From Hyphomonadaceae bacterium (GTDB lineage: Bacteria; Pseudomonadota; Alphaproteobacteria; Caulobacterales; Aquidulcibacteraceae), in contig JAHBYF010000001.1 of the NCBI GenBank assembly GCA_019636095.1, forward strand, positions 558,001 through 622,000: a DNA stretch of 64,000 nucleotides, given 5' to 3'. Below the pieces are notes generated by a model that was given only the letters and a program-made list of their open reading frames with translations, was not told the origin of the DNA and did not search any database. The position numbers were made by a program, and so were the translations under genes. Below, one piece after another: positions 1 through 10,541 of this stretch (within the stretch, counting starts at the first letter, position 1; every line of letters starts with the position of its first letter).

Positions 1-733
1 AATTTGGTGGTGTTTTCAAATGTGCGCGCCAGGAAGTCGATCTTCACTTCGCCCGACGGGTAGACCGCGCGCATGGTGCGCTTGCGATCGCCCGCGATGC
101 GACTTGAGATGAACTTCGCCTCGGAGCCACTGAAAGCGAGCTTGGCCTCGATCGCGTCCGCGGTCCGGCCATGCTCGCTGCGTGCGCTGGCCTCGACGCG
201 TTCCGGTTTCGCGCCGAGCAGTTTCAGCGCCAGATCGAGGTCGTGCACCATCAGATCGAGCGTTACCGAAACGTCGGCGCTGCGTCCGGTCCAGGGACCC
301 TCACGGACGCTCTCGATGTAGCTTGGCTTCTCTGCCGCATCGAAGAGGCCCATTGCTTCGAACACTAGCCTCTCTTGGTGGCCGCAGGCGATCACAAGGC
401 CTTTGTTCTTCGCCAGTTTCACCAAGGCGGCGCCGTCGGCGCTATCGGTTGCGAGCGGCTTTTCGATCAGCACGTGCTTGCCAGCTTCGAGCGCTGCTCG
501 CGCGGCGGCGGCGTGTTGCGAAGGCGGGGTGGCGATGGTGACGATGTCGACCTGCGCAAGCAGCGGTGCGACATCGTAGAATGGCTCGACGCCATGCGTG
601 TCCGCCAGCATCTGCGCGCGCTCGTCATGGTGATCCATAACCCCGACGAGCGTCACGCGATGATCTTCTGCGTACTTGCGTGCGTGGTGGCGGCCAAATG
701 CGCCGGCGCCAAGCACGCCTGCCTTCAGCTTGG

Positions 734-737
<4 letters not shown>
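1..737 (-). CDS. Gfo/Idh/MocA family oxidoreductase (3' end outside window)
   Basis: The frame is open from an ATG at 737-735 to the left edge, so the C-terminus is missing (about 245 residues visible). The N-terminus is a Rossmann nucleotide-binding fold with the glycine motif GAGAFGRHH. An EKP motif follows (LIEKPLATD), which is the usual catalytic-lysine region of this NAD(P)-dependent sugar dehydrogenase family, and then the start of the C-terminal alpha/beta domain. Its ATG overlaps the glmS stop codon by 4 bases (ATGA), so it is probably translated coupled to glmS. The substrate cannot be read from sequence. A role in sugar or nucleotide-sugar oxidation is inferred from the glmS neighbour. 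Confidence 0.85.
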
Positions 738-2557
<1,820 letters not shown>

Positions 2558-2722
2558 GGTTAACTCGTTTGTCCCTTCGCGCGCCCCAAAGGGCTAATGC
2601 CTGTTCGCGGGTTGAATTGCACCTCAATTAGTCTTTCAACATGCGACGGTGTTTCGTGGTGCGCGCAGCTGGCGTGTGCAACGATTTTTGCTTAAGCGCT
2701 CACCGCTGATAGAATTACCCGA

Positions 2723-2741
2723 CTTTGGGCCAAGCCCAAAG
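2723..2741 (+). other. hairpin in the glmM 5' leader
   Basis: A perfect 8-bp inverted repeat (CTTTGGGC / GCCCAAAG) with a 3-nt CAA loop ends 22 bases before the glmM ATG. There is no T-tract, so it is not a simple terminator. It could affect glmM translation or mRNA stability; this is inference from position alone. Confidence 0.4.
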
Positions 2742-2763
2742 CCGGTTGGAGCATCGACCCACA

Positions 2764-4125
2764 ATGAGCAGAGCCTATTTCGGCACAGATGGCATCCGCG
2801 GAACGGCGAACAAGTTTCCAATGACGCCGGAAGTCGCCATGCGCGTCGGACTGGCGGCTGGCAAACGCTTCCGCTCGGCCGACGATCGCCGCCACCTCGT
2901 GGTCATTGGTAAAGACACGCGCCTCTCCGGCTACATGCTCGAACCGGCGTTAACCGCGGGCTTCACCGCCGCCGGCATGGATGTCGTCCTGTTCGGCCCG
3001 CTGCCGACACCGGCTGTCGCCATGCTCACGCGCTCGCTACGCGCCGATCTCGGCGTCATGCTCTCGGCCTCGCACAACAAGTTCGCTGACAACGGCATCA
3101 AGCTCTTCGGCCCAGATGGCTACAAGCTCTCGGATAGCGCCGAGATCGAAATCGAGCAGCTGATGGATGCGGGTCTCGATGCGCACTTGGCCGATCCCGC
3201 CAAACTCGGCCGCGCCCGCCGCATCGATGATGCGCAGGCCCGCTACGTCGAGATCGTGAAGGCGACGTTCCCGAAGCGGCTCTCGCTGAAGGGCCTGCGG
3301 ATCGTCATCGATGCGGCCAACGGCGCCGCCTACCAGGTCGCCCCGATCGCGCTCTATGAGCTGGGCGCGGAGGTGATCAAGATTGGCGTCGAGCCGAATG
3401 GTTTCAACATCAACGAGGAGGTCGGCTCCACTGAGACCAAGGCGCTGAAGGAAGCGGTGCTCAAGTATCGCGCCGACATCGGCATTGCACTCGATGGCGA
3501 CGCCGATCGCGTCGTCATCATTGATGAGAAGGGCCAAGTTATCGACGGCGACCAGCTCATGGCGCTCATCGCCAAGAACTGGAAGGAGCAGGGCACGCTC
3601 ACCAAGGGCGGCATCGTCGCTACGGTGATGAGCAATCTGGGCCTTGAGCGCTTCCTCAAGGGTCTTTCGCTAAAGTTGGAACGCACGAACGTCGGCGATC
3701 GCTATGTCGTCGAGCAGATGCGCGCCAAGGGCTACAATGTCGGCGGTGAACAATCCGGCCACATCATCCTCTCGGACTTCTCCACCACTGGCGATGGCCT
3801 CCTGGCGGCGCTGCAGGTGCTTGCTGTGATCGTGCAATCCGGCAAACCGGCGAGCGAAGTCTGCAAGCAATTCGATCCAGCGCCGCAGATCCTCGAAAAT
3901 GTGCGTTACGAGCGCGGCAAGCCAGATCCGCTGGAAGCAGCGACGGTGAAGGCCGCGATCAAGGACGCCGAGGAGCGTTTGAAGGGCGCTGGCCGCATGC
4001 TCGTGCGCAAGAGCGGCACCGAACCGCTCGTGCGCATCATGGCCGAAGGCGATGACGAAAAACTCGTCCGGTCGGCCGTGAACGATGTGAAGGCTGCCGT
4101 GGTGGCGGCAGCGAAGGCGGCGTAA
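2764..4125 (+). CDS. glmM: phosphoglucosamine mutase
   Basis: GlmM interconverts glucosamine-6-P and glucosamine-1-P in the cytoplasm, directly after GlmS. The frame extends upstream to 2725, but homology begins at [13 protein letters not shown], so the ATG at 2764 is chosen (453 aa, normal for GlmM). Visible motifs are the phosphoserine loop SASHN with the catalytic Ser at residue 103, the Mg-binding DGDADR from residue 244, the sugar-binding GGEQSGH near 335 and the phosphate-binding RKSGTEP near 415. SASHN and FGTDGIRG separate it from the phosphomannomutase at 10542-12065. Confidence 0.97.
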   Translation: MSRAYFGTDGIRGTANKFPMTPEVAMRVGLAAGKRFRSADDRRHLVVIGKDTRLSGYMLEPALTAGFTAAGMDVVLFGPLPTPAVAMLTRSLRADLGVMLSASHNKFADNGIKLFGPDGYKLSDSAEIEIEQLMDAGLDAHLADPAKLGRARRIDDAQARYVEIVKATFPKRLSLKGLRIVIDAANGAAYQVAPIALYELGAEVIKIGVEPNGFNINEEVGSTETKALKEAVLKYRADIGIALDGDADRVVIIDEKGQVIDGDQLMALIAKNWKEQGTLTKGGIVATVMSNLGLERFLKGLSLKLERTNVGDRYVVEQMRAKGYNVGGEQSGHIILSDFSTTGDGLLAALQVLAVIVQSGKPASEVCKQFDPAPQILENVRYERGKPDPLEAATVKAAIKDAEERLKGAGRMLVRKSGTEPLVRIMAEGDDEKLVRSAVNDVKAAVVAAAKAA

Positions 4126-4214
4126 GCGTTCGAGGCCGTGTTCGCGCGGCGCTGACTACATCTCCACGTCGCAAAGACTGGCAGCGTGGGACGCCTCCCT
4201 GGCCTTGACGGCGG

Positions 4215-4793
4215 CTATTCGCCCGTTGGGGCTGCGGTTGGCGTTGCCGGCGGATGTGGCAGCGGGGCGATGTTGTTTGCCTCGTTACAATCGGGAATGC
4301 CGCGCCGCGTGCCCTCGCTGGCATAGACAAGCCGCAAACGCAGACGACGGCCCGCCGCTTCGGGCGGGATCACACCGCGCACCACACCGCGCACGGCATG
4401 CGCGTACCCGAGCGAAACGCGTCCGGCGTCGTCCAAGTTGGTAATTGCTGGCGTTATGGCGATGCGCGTTGGTCCGGCGGCTGTCGTGTATTCGAGCGCC
4501 ACAGAGGTGTCTTCCGGAGTCGCGGCGACAAACGGCGTGTTGCCGTCATTGCGAACTTGCCAACTCACCGCAACTTCGTTCGGCGCCAGAGGCGGTCCGC
4601 CCGGCACTTCGGTCATGTAAGCGGTGGTGCCAACACCAAGGTCCGGGCAGCGTGGAGGCGGCGGCGGCGACGGATGGCCCTTGTCTTTGCCTTTGCCGTG
4701 TTGCTGCCCCTGCTGCGCCAGTGCTTGACTTGTCAGCACCACGCCTTGCAACGCCGCGAGGCCGATCAGGCACGCCATCATCAGTTTGCGCAT
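4215..4793 (-). CDS. exported CARDB-like hypothetical protein
   Basis: The product is about 192 aa from MRKLMMACL; an in-frame ATG five codons upstream (4808) is also possible. It has a Sec signal peptide with cleavage near ALA-QQ, a Lys/Gly/His-rich stretch, a poly-Pro run, and then one domain of about 130 residues. That domain has features of CARDB/immunoglobulin-like adhesion modules (VSWQVRNDGNTPF, a late DCNEANN). The mature protein has two Cys that could pair. It lies alone between glmM (convergent) and pgi. The function is unknown; a periplasmic or surface-binding role is inference. Confidence 0.7.
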   Translation of the reverse strand: MRKLMMACLIGLAALQGVVLTSQALAQQGQQHGKGKDKGHPSPPPPPRCPDLGVGTTAYMTEVPGGPPLAPNEVAVSWQVRNDGNTPFVAATPEDTSVALEYTTAAGPTRIAITPAITNLDDAGRVSLGYAHAVRGVVRGVIPPEAAGRRLRLRLVYASEGTRRGIPDCNEANNIAPLPHPPATPTAAPTGE

Positions 4794-4888
4794 CGTGACA
4801 TTCCCCACCGGCTGGGCTCAGCAGCCGGGTACCTGTCCCCATGTGCGAACCATAACCGATGCCGCACACCGGGCCAATCGCCTTAAGC

Positions 4889-6451
4889 TTACGGCGCGCG
4901 CAGTCGTCGCACCCAGGCAGCTGTGCTCGGGTCGAGATCAGGGGGCGGATTACCGCCTTCGAGCGCCGGCAAAAGTGCGTTCGCCATTTCCTTGCCGAGT
5001 TCGACGCCCCATTGGTCGAATGGATTTATGCCGGCGAGCACCGCCTCAACAAACACTCGATGCTCATAAAAGGCGAGCAGCGCGCCCAGCGCCTCCGGCG
5101 TCAACGCATCTAGCGCCATAAGCGTTGAGGCGCGATTGCCCGTAAAGGCGCGATGCGGGGCAAGTCGCGTGGCGTCGGCCTCGCTCATGCCCTTTGCAAG
5201 CATCTCTGCTTTCGCTTGCGCGGCGCTCTTGCCGGCCATCAGCGCCTGCGCTTGCGCAAGCGCGTTGGCGTAGACCTTGGCGCGATGGGAGGGCGGCCCT
5301 TCTTGCGCGCCAGCGTTGACGATGAATTCAACCGGGATTTCTTCGACGCCTTGGTGGAGCAATTGAAAGAATGAGTGCTGCGCATTGGTTCCCGCTGCAC
5401 CCCAAGTAATGGCGCACGACGAGCGTGGTAGCGGCGCGCCGTCGCGCGTGACGCCTTTGCCGTTCGACTCCATCTCAAGCTGTTGCGCCCAAGCCGGCAG
5501 TAAGCGCAGGCGCTCCGCATAGGGGATCAAGGCGTATGATCCGTGCCCCAAAGCTTCACGGTTCCACATCTGCACCGCCGCAGAGAGGGCTGGCAGGTTT
5601 TTTTCGAACGGCGTATCGCGAAAGTGCAGATCCATTTCCTCCGCGCCTTCGAGCATGCGGAAGAAAACGCCATGTGCGAGAGCGATCTCGCAGACCAGCG
5701 AAACGCTCGACCACAGCGAGTAGCGTCCGCCGACCCAATCCCAAAACGGGAACACGTCGTTCTCTGCGACGCCCCAAGCGATGGCCTTTCCCGGCGCGGC
5801 GGTCGCTGCAGCGATACGAGCGGGCCCCCAAGCGCGAACAAACTCGGCGTTGGCCAGCGTTTCCTGTGTCGTGAAGGTCTTCGAGACGACGATCAGCAAG
5901 GTGCGCTTCGGATCGAGCCCCTCAATTGCGTCAGCGACATCGGCGCCATCCACATTTGCTGCAAAGCGCACGGTGATGTTGGGCCGGCGATAGCCTTTCA
6001 GCGCATCGAGCGCCATGCGCGGCCCCAGATCTGAGCCGCCGATGCCTAGATGTATCACCGCATCATAGTCGCCACTCTCGGCAATCTCATGCGCGAAGGC
6101 GTGCATGCGATCGAGCGCGGCGGTGATCTCATTGTCTCCGCCCGGCGGGTCTGTAACGCGCAGCGCCCAGTGCTTGGCGGCGCGGCCTTCCGTCGTGTTC
6201 ACAACGTCGCCGCCGAACAGCTTGGCGCGCCAGCCATCAAAATCGGCCGCGCGCGCGAGCGCCGCAAATGCGCCAAGGGCGGCTCCATCGAGGCGCTGCT
6301 TGGAAAAGTCGGCTATCAGATGTGGAGCGTCGGACGTCATCGTTTCGGCGCGTGTTGGATCATTGGCGAACAGATCGAGCAGTCTCGCGCTACGCAAGCG
6401 CGCGGCTTCCGTCTCGATCTTGGTCCAAGCCTCGTTCATGGTGGCGCTCAT
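4889..6451 (-). CDS. pgi: glucose-6-phosphate isomerase
   Basis: Pgi interconverts glucose-6-P and fructose-6-P, feeding both glycolysis and the GlmS substrate pool. The 520 residues contain the SIS-type fold with the phosphate-binding VSKTFTTQETL, the catalytic region VGGRYSLWSSV near residue 240, GTNAQHSFFQLLHQG with the catalytic His near 360, and the terminal FDQWGVELGK signature carrying the active-site Lys. It is divergent from galE with only 28 bp between the start codons, so at least one promoter must lie inside the other gene or the two overlap. Confidence 0.96.
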   Translation of the reverse strand: MSATMNEAWTKIETEAARLRSARLLDLFANDPTRAETMTSDAPHLIADFSKQRLDGAALGAFAALARAADFDGWRAKLFGGDVVNTTEGRAAKHWALRVTDPPGGDNEITAALDRMHAFAHEIAESGDYDAVIHLGIGGSDLGPRMALDALKGYRRPNITVRFAANVDGADVADAIEGLDPKRTLLIVVSKTFTTQETLANAEFVRAWGPARIAAATAAPGKAIAWGVAENDVFPFWDWVGGRYSLWSSVSLVCEIALAHGVFFRMLEGAEEMDLHFRDTPFEKNLPALSAAVQMWNREALGHGSYALIPYAERLRLLPAWAQQLEMESNGKGVTRDGAPLPRSSCAITWGAAGTNAQHSFFQLLHQGVEEIPVEFIVNAGAQEGPPSHRAKVYANALAQAQALMAGKSAAQAKAEMLAKGMSEADATRLAPHRAFTGNRASTLMALDALTPEALGALLAFYEHRVFVEAVLAGINPFDQWGVELGKEMANALLPALEGGNPPPDLDPSTAAWVRRLRAP

Positions 6452-6479
6452 AGGGCAGAGCCTCTAACAGGACCCAGTC

Positions 6480-7466
6480 ATGGCGACAATTCTTGTAACC
6501 GGTGGCGCGGGCTATGTGGGCTCGCATTGCTGCCTCGCGCTCTCGCAGGCGGGGCACAAGGTCGTAGTTTACGACAATCTCTCCAATGGCCACGCCAAAT
6601 TCGTGAAATGGGGCCCGTTGGAAGAGGGCGATATTCGCGATCGCGCGCGCCTCACAGAAATCTTCGCCGCGCATCGCCCCGATGCGGTGCTGCATTGTGC
6701 GGCGTTGATCGAAGTCGGCGAGTCGGTGAAGTTTCCGGAGCGCTTTCACGATGTGAATATCCGGGGGACGCAGGTGTTGCTCGACACGATGCGCGAAGCG
6801 GGCGCTCCTGCGTTCGTGTTCTCCTCCTCTTGCGCCGTCTACGGTGCGCCCCAGCGTTTGCCGATGGACGAGGCCCACCCTTACGCACCTACCAGCCCCT
6901 ACGGGCAGAACAAGCTCGATGCTGAGCGCTTGAGCGAAGCGGCGGCCGCCGCGCGCGGCGGTTCGTTCGCGCATCTGCGCTATTTCAACGCCGCCGGCGC
7001 CGCGTGGGGCGAGGGCATCGGCGAGAGCCACGAGCCGGAAAGCCACGCCATTCCGCTGGCGCTATTCACGCTGCTCGGACGCCGCGACGCATTCCGCATT
7101 TTCGGCGAGGACTACGAGACGCGCGATGGCACGTGCCTCCGTGATTACGTCCACGTCCTCGATCTTGCCGACGCGCATGTGCGCGCGATTGAGCGTTTGC
7201 TCGGCGGTGGCTCTAGCCTCGTGGCCAATCTCGGCACCGGCGACGGCGTCACCGTGCGCGAATTGATCGCCGCGATCGAGCGCGTCACCGGAAGGCGCGT
7301 TCCTGTCACTCCCGCGCCCCGCCGCGATGGCGATTCACCGGCTCTGCTCGCCGATAACAGCTTTGCACTTCAACAGCTTGGCTGGTCGCCGACGCGCGGG
7401 ATCGACGAGATTATCGCCGACGCGTGGAAGTGGCACAGCGAGGTCGAGCCGCAAGTCTTCGCGTGA
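6480..7466 (+). CDS. galE: UDP-glucose 4-epimerase
   Basis: GalE interconverts UDP-glucose and UDP-galactose with bound NAD. The 328-aa extended SDR protein has the GGAGYVGSH dinucleotide motif at residues 7-15, the catalytic Ser region SSSCAVYG, the YxxxK pair in SPYGQNKLDAE, the RYFNAAGA substrate loop and CLRDYVHVLDLA typical of GalE. The start codon is 28 bp from that of divergent pgi. Because ugd and UXS lie nearby, its likely role is supplying galactose for polysaccharide or LPS, though activity on UDP-GlcNAc cannot be ruled out. Confidence 0.93.
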   Translation: MATILVTGGAGYVGSHCCLALSQAGHKVVVYDNLSNGHAKFVKWGPLEEGDIRDRARLTEIFAAHRPDAVLHCAALIEVGESVKFPERFHDVNIRGTQVLLDTMREAGAPAFVFSSSCAVYGAPQRLPMDEAHPYAPTSPYGQNKLDAERLSEAAAAARGGSFAHLRYFNAAGAAWGEGIGESHEPESHAIPLALFTLLGRRDAFRIFGEDYETRDGTCLRDYVHVLDLADAHVRAIERLLGGGSSLVANLGTGDGVTVRELIAAIERVTGRRVPVTPAPRRDGDSPALLADNSFALQQLGWSPTRGIDEIIADAWKWHSEVEPQVFA

Positions 7467-7549
7467 CGTCGGTCGCACAGCGATGAGCTTCGATCTTGCG
7501 AGCGCGCTCCTTCCGGTCCTACATCGGACGTGCGGTAGGAGTTTAACAC

Positions 7550-8011
7550 ATGAAGACTTCACTACTTCGCCAACTCGCGATCTCCGGCGTCCTCTTTTTT
7601 GCTTTCGCGACAGCTGCGCAGGCGCAGACGGCGTGGAGCGGAGGCGGCTCCGGTGGTCAGATGGCCGCCGGGACCATGCGCACTTGGGCGTTCAACGTTC
7701 CCGCTGGGAATTACGTCGCCACAGCGCGCGTTGCGTATCAGTTGCAGAGCAATCAGGATACGGGCGCCCTCACTTGCCAACTCAAGCCGATGAACAGCAG
7801 CGAGTTTTGGGACTACGAGCAAGTCTCCATCACCGGTCACGAGCAGAGCAATCACACGGTGCAGGGCGAGATCACGCTGATGTCGCAGGTACCGATTGCC
7901 GCGCCGGGTGGTGCTATTGAGATTCAATGCCGCGCGGGCAATGGACAGACCGGTACGCAGCGCATCTACGATGTGCGCCGTGCGCAGTCTCAACGAGCTG
8001 ACACCGATTGA
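7550..8011 (+). CDS. exported hypothetical protein
   Basis: The product is 153 aa with a clear Sec signal peptide (MKTSLLRQL, hydrophobic core, AQAQ cleavage region near residue 25) and a TAGGAG-type ribosome site 8 bases before the ATG. The mature part is beta-rich and polar with two Cys that may pair. No enzymatic motif is visible. It is probably a small periplasmic or secreted beta-sandwich protein. It stands alone between galE and the convergent Tag-like gene. Confidence 0.65.
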   Translation: MKTSLLRQLAISGVLFFAFATAAQAQTAWSGGGSGGQMAAGTMRTWAFNVPAGNYVATARVAYQLQSNQDTGALTCQLKPMNSSEFWDYEQVSITGHEQSNHTVQGEITLMSQVPIAAPGGAIEIQCRAGNGQTGTQRIYDVRRAQSQRADTD

Positions 8012-8080
8012 TACCTCAGGCCCGGTGGGGCCCGCGCACGATCGTAACACGCAGCGCCAGCGCGGCGCGACCGATCGCCA

Positions 8081-8782
8081 TCAGTGAGACGAACCGACGC
8101 TGAATGAGAGGATCCGGCTCACGTCGCGTTGGGGCAAGCCGCTTTGCTCTGTCCATGCGTTGAAGGCTGACTGCACTGCTTTCATGTCAGCCTTCGACGT
8201 TGGCGCTTTGCTGACAACCTTTTCGCGGATCAGCGCCTTCGTCACGTCGGGTGAGAGGATGAAGCTGTCCCAGCCGTTGGAGCGCAGGAAGTACATCGTG
8301 GCCGAGGGGCCGAGGTGCGAGGCGTGCTTCTTGAAGTGCTCCATCAGGCCGATCTGATCGCTCGCCGGCCATAATTTGAGGAACGCGGTGAACGAGCTGT
8401 GCTCGTTCGCCGTGTCGATCACGAATTGCGCATTGTTGATCGTCGCCTGAATTTTCGCGCCGTTGCGGACGATGCGCGTGTCCTTCAGTAACCGCGCAAC
8501 TTCGCGATCGGCGTAGAACGCGACTTTGTGCGGATCGAAATGATCGAAGGCTTCCTCGAAGCCTGGCCACTTCTTCTCGATCACATCCCACGAGAAGCCA
8601 GCGGAGAACACCGCTTGCGACATGGCCGCGAGCCACCGGTCGTCGCTCTGTTTTTTCACGGCGGGCTTCTTGGCATGTTCCGACAAGCGCTTCGCTAGCC
8701 CAGCCTTGCCGTGATGCTTTTCAGCGAGTTTCTCGATCTCGGAGAATTTGCGCAGGGGCATGTATGAGGTCTCCCGGCCCAT
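8081..8782 (-). CDS. divergent Tag-family 3-methyladenine DNA glycosylase-like protein
   Basis: Residues about 50-125 match the helix-hairpin-helix glycosylase Tag in pattern: FSAGFSW, KKWPGFEEAF, FDPHKVA and IVRNGAKIQATINNA, which parallels the E. coli Tag stretch IIRHRGKIQAIIGNA. The protein is 233 aa, longer than E. coli Tag (187). It has no cysteine at all, so it lacks the Cys/His zinc 'snap' of classical Tag. By eye the base-recognising Glu (E38 in E. coli) aligns with Ala. It may be a repurposed glycosylase or one with another base preference. An alternative start is the ATG seven codons downstream (8761). Confidence 0.7.
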   Translation of the reverse strand: MGRETSYMPLRKFSEIEKLAEKHHGKAGLAKRLSEHAKKPAVKKQSDDRWLAAMSQAVFSAGFSWDVIEKKWPGFEEAFDHFDPHKVAFYADREVARLLKDTRIVRNGAKIQATINNAQFVIDTANEHSSFTAFLKLWPASDQIGLMEHFKKHASHLGPSATMYFLRSNGWDSFILSPDVTKALIREKVVSKAPTSKADMKAVQSAFNAWTEQSGLPQRDVSRILSFSVGSSH

Positions 8783-8794
8783 CTTACCTCGCCA

Positions 8795-8822
8795 TTCCGG
8801 ACGCGCGAAGCGCGATCCGGAA
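8795..8822. repeat. palindromic interspersed repeat (TTCCGGA type)
   Basis: An almost perfect palindrome: TTCCGGA and CGCGC, a GAA loop, then GCGCG and TCCGGAA. It fills the short gap between ugd and the Tag-like gene, both on the minus strand. The shape and GC content are typical of interspersed extragenic palindromes in alphaproteobacteria. It could act as an mRNA-stabilising or transcription-attenuating hairpin between the two genes. Confidence 0.65.
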
Positions 8823-8832
8823 CTGACGGGAA

Positions 8833-10137
8833 TTAGGCCCGCCCAACGCTCACGTACTTGAAGCCTTTCGCGCGCATTTCATCGGGACGGTAGATGTTGC
8901 GGAGGTCGATCAGCGTCGGCGTCTTTAGCGCGTCCTTGATGCGGTCGAGGTCGAGCGCGCGGAATTGATCCCACTCGGTGATGATCACCACGGCATCGGC
9001 GTTTTGCACGCAATCATAAGGGCCGGTCGCGAACTGCACGTCCTTAAGCATATGCTTGGCTTCGTTCATGCCTTCCGGGTCGAACGCGCGCACGCGTGCG
9101 CCTTCGGCCTGCAGTGTCGGCACGATTTCGAGCGCGGGCGCATCGCGCATGTCATCGGTGTTCGGCTTGAAGGTAAGGCCCAAGACCGCGATCGTCTTGC
9201 CGTTCACGTTGCCGCCGACGGCTTCGATGATCTTCTGCGCCATCTTCTGCTTGCGCGCTGAGTTCACGCGTACAGTGGCTTCAATGAGTTCGATCGGAGC
9301 GTGGTTGTCGCGCGCGGTCTTCATCAGCGCCAGCGTGTCCTTCGGGAAGCACGAGCCGCCATAGCCGGGGCCCGCGTTCAGGAACTTGCGGCCGATGCGA
9401 TTGTCGAGGCCGATGCCTTTGGCGACTTCTTGCACGTTGGCGCCGACGGCTTCGCAGAGGTCGGCGATTTCGTTGATGAAGGTGATCTTCATCGCCAGGA
9501 AGCCGTTGCCTGCGTACTTGATCAGCTCCGACGTGCGGCGCTCGGTGAACACCATCGGTGTCTCATTGAGCGAGAGCGGGCGATAGAGTTGACGCATCAC
9601 ATCGCGCGCACGCTCATCATTGGTGCCGACGACGACGCGGTCCGGGCGCTTGAAGTCGCCGATGGCGGCGCCTTCGCGCAGGAATTCCGGATTAGAGACG
9701 ACGGCAAAATCGGCGCCGGGGTTGGTCTTTTTGATGATGGCTTCGACTTCGTCGCCAGTGCCGACCGGCACCGTCGATTTGTTCACCACCACCGTGTAGC
9801 CGTTCATCAAGCCCGCGATCTCTTCGGCGGCAGCGTAGACGTAGGACAAGTCGGCATGCCCGTCGCCACGGCGCGATGGCGTGCCGACGGCGATGAACAC
9901 CGCGTCGGCATCGCGGATGGCGGCGCTCGGATCTGTCGTGAAGAAGAGGCGGCCTTGCTCGACATTGTCTTTCACAAGTTCATCGAGGCCTGGTTCGAAG
10001 ATCGGAATTTCGCCCTTCTGCAAGCGCGCGATCTTGCCTGCGTCCTTGTCGACGCAGGTGACGGTGTGGCCGAAATCGGCGAAGCATGCTCCGGAGACAA
10101 GGCCCACATAGCCGGTGCCGATCATGGTTACGCGCAT
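8833..10137 (-). CDS. ugd: UDP-glucose 6-dehydrogenase
   Basis: Ugd oxidises UDP-glucose to UDP-glucuronate using two NAD+. The 434-aa protein has the N-terminal GTGYVGLVSG Rossmann motif, the VGTPS loop near residue 87, the KSTVPVGTG helix, the catalytic Cys in GYGGSCFPKD near residue 262 and the C-terminal GLTFKPNTDDMRDAP motif. Its start overlaps the stop of the upstream membrane-protein gene by one base (TAATG). Product use: the UXS at 13967-14944 can convert UDP-GlcA to UDP-xylose. Confidence 0.96.
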   Translation of the reverse strand: MRVTMIGTGYVGLVSGACFADFGHTVTCVDKDAGKIARLQKGEIPIFEPGLDELVKDNVEQGRLFFTTDPSAAIRDADAVFIAVGTPSRRGDGHADLSYVYAAAEEIAGLMNGYTVVVNKSTVPVGTGDEVEAIIKKTNPGADFAVVSNPEFLREGAAIGDFKRPDRVVVGTNDERARDVMRQLYRPLSLNETPMVFTERRTSELIKYAGNGFLAMKITFINEIADLCEAVGANVQEVAKGIGLDNRIGRKFLNAGPGYGGSCFPKDTLALMKTARDNHAPIELIEATVRVNSARKQKMAQKIIEAVGGNVNGKTIAVLGLTFKPNTDDMRDAPALEIVPTLQAEGARVRAFDPEGMNEAKHMLKDVQFATGPYDCVQNADAVVIITEWDQFRALDLDRIKDALKTPTLIDLRNIYRPDEMRAKGFKYVSVGRA

Positions 10138-10538
10138 TAGTTCTTTCCTTCATTGGCCCGGCGCTGCGCTTCGTTAACGGCAGCCAGAGCGAGCTTCGCG
10201 TCTTGTTCCTTGGCGGTCGTATAGACCACCTTCCGCGCGCCGCCAGTCTCTACACTTAGAGCGAACGCGGGGCGATTGATTTTCAGCACAGGGCTGAATG
10301 CCGCTAATGCAAGGCCGCCGATCCAGAGCAGCGGAAAATGTAGAGCTATGCCGAGGATGAAGAGCACCGCGGCCACGGTTAGCAGCGTCGGCAGCACAGT
10401 GGTCTTGGTCGAGGTGTTGTCCAGGCGCGGCGCGCTGGCGCCGTCGATTGCAATGGCGCCGCCGGCGAAGGTGATCTCGCGGTCGCTTACCGCGAAATCC
10501 CGCCCCTTCGCGATTTGCGTTTCGCCGTTCTCGGCCAC
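10137..10538 (-). CDS. small two-TM membrane protein (DUF6232-like)
   Basis: The product is 133 aa with a soluble beta-rich N-terminus (about 1-45), two hydrophobic segments near residues 48-68 and 70-88, and a cytoplasmic-looking tail rich in Lys, Ala and Glu. This layout resembles DUF6232-type proteins; that assignment is from memory of the architecture. It sits between the phosphomannomutase gene (2-base gap upstream) and ugd (1-base overlap), so the three are probably one operon. The function is unknown. Confidence 0.7.
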   Translation of the reverse strand: MAENGETQIAKGRDFAVSDREITFAGGAIAIDGASAPRLDNTSTKTTVLPTLLTVAAVLFILGIALHFPLLWIGGLALAAFSPVLKINRPAFALSVETGGARKVVYTTAKEQDAKLALAAVNEAQRRANEGKN

Positions 10539-10541
10539 GCC

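Noticed and set aside
9301..10140. Long open frame opposite ugd, about 279 codons.
   Set aside because: It lies fully antisense to a well-supported gene and its composition mirrors ugd codon bias. The same applies to the long antisense frames at 11064-11927, 36791-38140 and 29448-30896.
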